Source: Pteria penguin
Lineage: Eukaryota > Mollusca > Bivalvia > Pterioida > Pteriidae
Reading direction: 5' to 3'
Assembly (NCBI GenBank): GCA_035048485.1
Contig: CM068588.1
Coordinates: 23,520,324-23,584,323 of the forward strand
Length of the DNA stretch: 64,000 nucleotides
Position numbers and translations under genes: made by a program. The notes beneath the pieces were generated by a model. The model did no database searches. It was not told the DNA's origin and saw nothing but the letters and a program-made list of their open reading frames with translations. Positions 60,801 through 64,000 of the stretch are shown here, in pieces. How positions within the stretch are numbered: position 1 is the stretch's first letter; every line of letters begins with the position of its first letter.

Positions 60801-63021
60801 GTCATGACTTTCTTGTTAACAGCATTCTGCATAATGTAATTGATATACATATGTTTTAAACGTTCGTGGCGGAAGTGGCTGTAGTCGAACAGGAGATGCG
60901 TACTCCTTACACCTGGTCTCATTTCTGGTGTCTAGCAATATGGAGATCAGGTTTTCGACGGAATTTCAACAAATCAAGTACACAGTAACTCGTTTGGAAC
61001 ATGGAGAGTAACAACATCGTCCTCCTCCCCCCTCCTATCTGGTGTCAGCTAGTGATCGATGATAGGGAATGCCAGAAAGTGTAGAGAAACCCACAAAGCT
61101 ACTAGCCCCCACTAGGATTCGAACTTAGACCTGGGAGAGGTGACAGGTTACAGCAAGTTCTTGCCTAGAACTTTGGTCCATATGTTGCAACATATAAACC
61201 TTTAAACTTGGTTATACATGTATATCTATCACAGATCTATCATGGATGCCGTCATAATGTATCTTGTATGTACATTTCGACCTTTACCAATATAAGTTTA
61301 AAATAGGGTGTGAAGTATAACCTTACATCCATCCGCTTGTATTCCGTCAATAAAGGCTGTTGCTGAGGCAAGGGTTTTCTGGGAAACAGACGTCAAAGGA
61401 TCAGCTTTCCACCATCGCGATATACTACCAGAAAATTGTAAAATGTTAAATCTGTCCCTTTTGTCCAGGTTTTTTAAAATTTCTTTTAAGGCTGTTTTCA
61501 GTTGCTTTATTTTCTTCCCTGCCATCGACCCACTAGAATCCAGAATAAAGACAATTTCCCTTGGCATTCGACGCAGACCGATTGGAGAAAAGTAGTGCAC
61601 AAAATACCCGTTTACTATCTGAAAAGATAACATTGGTCATATATCTACGAAATAAAAATACAGTGCAGCAGAAAAAGCCCTTAAGGATTTCTCATAATTA
61701 TTTGATTTCACTGCAATTACAATACTGAATTCAGACAATCAATTGGCAAAAAGTCAATAGACCTTTTTCACATTAATTTTATTTCTCATTAAATATTCAA
61801 CATATGCTGATTTGTCACTCAAAATTTCGTCACTCTGATGTGATGCAACAATCCAAGCTTTGACGTCATTAAGTAATAATGAAAATTCCGGTGAAAAGTA
61901 GTTTTTCTGGCATAAGCTCCTTGTTTCAAGTAGAATATGAAGTTCGTGTATTGGTGAGGTAAACTGGTTTACGAGCCCAACCTTTTCACTTTTCTTTCTC
62001 GTGATCACAATGCAATCAAAAGGCATCACATTTTAAAATTCTGATGAATAAACCTGTAGAAATATATTACGAACTATCGTGATAATTTAAGCTGATAGAT
62101 CTTTAAAAGTTTTAGAACAAACATTGTTTAAAAAAAAAAACAAAAAAAAGAGACCCAATCAGGGAACGCATTAGCTAAATGGACCACTAAAGTCATTCTG
62201 GAATAATAAGTAAATGACATAATAACTTTTCAAATTGTTAAGTAATTAATATACAATGATTTGATGATACACTCAAATGTCATACAAGGATGAAATATAA
62301 TCCTAATATAACAAGCATGATTATATTCACGACTTAATTATTATACAATGGCTTCCCCGTGGAGGACTACTTAATCTGTTACATAGCTTTTGTTTTACTT
62401 GATAAAAGCCAAGTGGTCGAAAATTTGTGAAAAAGGTGTCATTTCTTTGTTATAGAATTGATTGATTGATTGACTTTTGTTTAAGGTCACACCACGAATA
62501 TTTCACGTATATGGTGACGGCATCTGCCTGATACGGGGCATACAAATTTTGACCTTTGCAACGGACCCACCCGAAGCAGTGAGGGATCTTTAACGTGCCA
62601 TGCATACCACGACACGGGGCCTCGGTTTTCACTGTCTCATCCGAAAGACAGGCCAGAGCGAGAATCGAATCCCGGCCTCCCGATCAGAAGTCCAGCGTGA
62701 TACCACTAGGCCACACCGGCTTTCTTTATTATAGAACGACTTCCCTGTAAAAAAATTTCTTGATCTGTACAGTACTGAATAGATCATGTTTATATAAATA
62801 CTAAATATGTGTCATTACTCTGACAAAATCATCGATAGCGTATGTTTTACAGATTACCAAAACTTCTCCTGCGTCTTTATTTCTTTCAATGTCATATTCT
62901 ACAATGAATAGTCCGGACATTCCTTGCAAAGATGCCCGCTTTTGGTCTTCCGGTGAGGGATTATATCTTATATAAGCTGATGAAGGTGAAGGCCTCTGCA
63001 TTACGACATAGCTATTCCAGA
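49170..63021 (-). CDS. Inter-alpha-trypsin inhibitor heavy chain (ITIH)-like protein, 3' eight exons; 5' end outside the window
   Basis: A secreted extracellular-matrix protein; ITIH family members bind hyaluronan and related matrix. Exons (minus): 62858-63021, 61327-61618, 59895-60583, 55730-55802, 53291-53386, 52179-52292, 51464-51646, 49170-49459; 1901 nt, 632 complete codons plus stop, phase continuous. The first visible exon is the end of the VIT domain (VEYDIERNKDAGEVL), spliced to IVNGYFVHYFSP, the family junction between VIT and VWA. The VWA domain has an intact MIDAS: DSSGS (visible residues 81-85), T153 and D183 (LTDGEPT). YNFVTPLTSMVV follows at 382-393, then the ITI heavy-chain C-terminal domain beginning VDSDPHFIIRV (D441-P442). 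The last exon ends RRHSLH then TAA. The exon 62858 donor was set at GTAATC because this restores the family junction; reading on would add about 13 residues. Confidence 0.92.
49490..49995. repeat. 34-bp minisatellite in the last ITIH intron
   Basis: About 15 copies of TGAACATTTATAGTAAGGAG followed by TGCAGGGAGGACGA; the right-hand copies are more degenerate. It begins about 30 bp from the last exon's acceptor (49459/49460), so it occupies the 3' end of that intron in transcript order. Confidence 0.9.
50381..50531. mobile_element. 151-bp nested palindrome (MITE-like) in an ITIH intron
   Basis: A 12-bp perfect end repeat GTTATTTCCCAT (50381-50392) pairs with ATGGGAAATAAC (50520-50531). Internally AACCATTGTGAC (50414-50425) pairs with GTCACAATGGTT (50487-50498), and ACCGGTTTCAATTGAACTGG forms a central near-palindrome. 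It includes one TGACGTCA. Confidence 0.65.
53555..53650. repeat. ~18-bp AT-rich tandem repeat
   Basis: About five copies of ATATTTATATTCGATC with AAATC/AGATC/CGATC variants, in an ITIH intron. Confidence 0.8.
53972..54083. repeat. (ACT)n-(AGT)n inverted microsatellite and (ATT)n
   Basis: An ACT trinucleotide run is followed immediately by an AGT run (about 53972-54012), which together form a perfect hairpin-capable palindrome. An (ATT)n run follows at 54043-54083. Confidence 0.9.
57027..57118 (+). mobile_element. 5'-truncated SINE, family B fragment
   Basis: Contains AGGTTACCTCCTGCTTCCATGT and the 3' end GACGTAAAGCATCAATAAAG, matching the bodies of the family B SINEs at 15447-15613 and 25968-26134 but without the tRNA-like head. 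Confidence 0.7.
57334..57530. mobile_element. MITE with CATGCGCGGATCCAG termini
   Basis: Left end CATGCGCGGATCCAG and right end CTGTATCCGCGCATG are inverted repeats with one mismatch. The interior is rich in G runs. It resembles the hAT-like MITEs at 45925-46842 (shared CGGATCCAGAA) but differs in sequence. Confidence 0.6.
57745..57984. mobile_element. MITE with CAGTGGCGTAGC termini, containing a GA microsatellite
   Basis: CAGTGGCGTAGCAAC at left and TGGCTACGCCCCTG at right are inverted hAT-type termini. Near each end lies GTGCGTACACATCATTTTGTT / GTGCGTACACATCATTTGTT in direct orientation. A (GA)n run occupies 57824-57865. Flanking GTCTCTG and GTCTG may be a decayed target duplication. Confidence 0.55.
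58255..59838 (+). mobile_element. 5'-truncated non-LTR retrotransposon (LINE), ORF2 C-terminal part, decayed
   Basis: Coding similarity starts near 58255 (ILIQDYGKGGLRMICVKSF, the region downstream of the RT core). It continues through WFNDKIKINGNMIHYKQWF, GVRYIYDFLDENGNILQYVD and, after a frame change near 58960, LRWFQYRIIHRIIGT and the zinc-finger-like CTFCNNHIETILHTFWSC. There are stops at 58967 and near 59057. The 3' end is AT-rich and finishes in an A-rich tail (59823-59838). The WYK/WFEKGV...DLLDENG arrangement resembles L1/Tx1-type ORF2, but the clade is tentative. It lies antisense to the ITIH gene in intron 55803-59894, ending about 57 bp from the 59895-60583 exon. Confidence 0.85.
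62457..62723 (-). mobile_element. tRNA-derived SINE, family A copy 7, in an ITIH intron
   Basis: (ATTG)n tail at left, body GGTGACGGCATCTGCCTGAT, CAACGGACCCACCCGAAGCA and AACGTGCCATGCATACCACG, head on the minus strand with AAAGCCGGTGTGGCCTAGTG and GGCCGGGATTCGATTCTC. It is nearly identical in long blocks to the 41901-42183 copy, so both are relatively young. Confidence 0.9.
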
Positions 63022-63339
63022 CTGAAATGATAACAATTGTTACGATAAGAATAATACACAACTAATATTCAATTTTGAATAATAGGTCAAAGGTCAAAGT
63101 CAAGGTCACTAGAACAAAAAATTATATCAATGGAAAGCTTTTGTCATGAGGGAAAATTCAAAGCCCTCTCATGGAGCTTTTTCTGCTCTAAGTGTGATAC
63201 ACTGAACATGTTAATTGACTCTCTGTTACCATGGTGATGGAATATGGTATATTTCTGGAGGATAGTACATAGGTATTGATTTATTGAATGTTGTTATGGT
63301 GACTGACCATTGTTTTCTACTGGATGGGTGATACATGTG

Positions 63340-64000
63340 GATTGACTTACTGTTGTTATGATGATGGTAGACATAATTCTGCTGGAGGGGTGGTACATGT
63401 GGATTGACTTACTGTTGTCATAGCAATGGGACATATTCTACTGGAGGGGTGATTGTGGAATGAGTTATTGTTATTATGGTGATAGAATATATCATTCTGC
63501 AGGAGGCGGTACATTTGGATTGACTTACTGTTGTTATGGTGATGGGACATATCATTCCGCTGGAGGGGGTACATACTTACTGTTGTTATGGTGATGGACA
63601 TATCATTCTGCTGGAGGGGTGATAGGACATATCATTCTTCTGGAGGGGTTATATATGGATTTACTTACTGTTGTTATGGTGATGGGACATATCATTCTGC
63701 TGGAGGGGTGATAGGACATATCATTCTTCTGGAGGGGTTACATATGGATTTACTTACTGTTGTTATGGTGATGGGACATATCATTCTGCTGGAGGGGTGA
63801 TAGGACATATCATTCTTCTGGAGGGGTTACATATGGATTGACTTACTGTTGTTATGGTGATGGGACATATCATTCTGCTGGAGGAGTGATAGGACATATC
63901 ATTCTTCTGGAGGGGTTACATATGGATTGACTTACTGTTGTTATAGTGATAGGACATATCATTCTTCTGGAGGGGTTACATATGGATTGACTTACTGTTG
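63340..64000. repeat. 89-bp minisatellite, cut by the right edge
   Basis: Units of about 89 bp: GGATTGACTTACTGTTGTTA, TGGTGATGGGACATATCATT, CTGCTGGAGGGGTGATAGGA, CATATCATTCTTCTGGAGGG, GTTACATAT. Each contains two related ACATATCATTCT-TCTGGAGGGG halves. Copies near 63340-63560 are shorter and diverged; the rightmost are nearly identical and the array runs off the window. It lies in the ITIH intron upstream of the 62858-63021 exon. Confidence 0.93.

Noticed and set aside
60860..61165. Possible further SINE/tRNA-like sequence
   Set aside because: A B-box-like GTTCGAATCC is present on the minus strand near 61110, but neither an A-box nor any shared body could be identified.
61754..62029. 91-residue minus-strand open frame between two ITIH exons
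   Set aside because: It does not fit the ITIH reading phase or family sequence: exon 62858-63021 joins directly to 61327-61618 in the family-conserved way. Its edge resembles the repeat-derived sequence near 47580, so it is probably an intronic repeat.
62813..62857. Longer version of ITIH exon 62858-63021, using a GTAATG donor further on
   Set aside because: It would insert about 13 residues into the conserved junction before NGYFVHYFSP; the GTAATC donor restores the family sequence.

Overview
The window is eukaryotic and looks like the nuclear genome of a mollusc, most likely a bivalve. It is AT-rich. It has GT-AG introns, tRNA-derived SINEs, a LINE fragment, MITEs and many micro- and minisatellites. 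Two of its three genes, a Pif-like chitin-binding/LamG secreted protein and an ITIH-like protein, belong to families reported from shell matrix. The species is not named by the sequence; 'bivalve' is inference.

Three multi-exon genes, all on the minus strand, hold all the convincing coding sequence. From right to left (their 5' to 3' order): (1) 49170-63021, the 3' eight exons of an inter-alpha-trypsin-inhibitor heavy-chain (ITIH)-like gene whose 5' end lies beyond the right edge; (2) 19693-41067, a complete 20-exon ABCA-subfamily lipid transporter (about 1755 aa, two TMD-NBD halves); (3) 5492-9958, a complete six-exon Pif-like gene (about 567 aa: signal peptide, Thr-rich mucin-like region, Cys-rich chitin-binding region, LamG domain). 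I assembled the exons by hand from open frames and splice consensus; intron phase is continuous at every junction in all three genes.

Layout: 1-620 is a 37-bp satellite; 621-5491 is intergenic with dispersed repeats; 5492-9958 is the Pif-like gene with one SINE in its last intron and another in intron 2; 9959-19692 is intergenic with a 68-bp minisatellite, SINEs and low-complexity DNA; 19693-41067 is the ABCA gene, whose intron 2 carries a 3-kb tandem array of about 825-855-bp units; 41068-49169 is intergenic with MITE-derived CRE-like sites just upstream of ABCA, a SINE, a 1.6-kb 62-bp satellite and several inverted-repeat elements; 49170-63021 is the ITIH gene, with a 34-bp minisatellite, a truncated LINE, two hAT-like MITEs and a SINE in its introns; 63340-64000 is an 89-bp minisatellite.

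The three genes are not an obvious functional cluster. A link between extracellular-matrix secretion (ITIH, Pif-like) and membrane lipid handling (ABCA) is speculative. No prokaryotic system, CRISPR array, rRNA or genuine tRNA gene was found. The most interesting signals are the Pif-like domain arrangement without a VWA domain, the conserved Asp-Pro-His-Phe processing motif in the invertebrate ITIH, six perfect TGACGTCA palindromes within 600 bp upstream of the ABCA start, and two SINE families that share a 3' tail.
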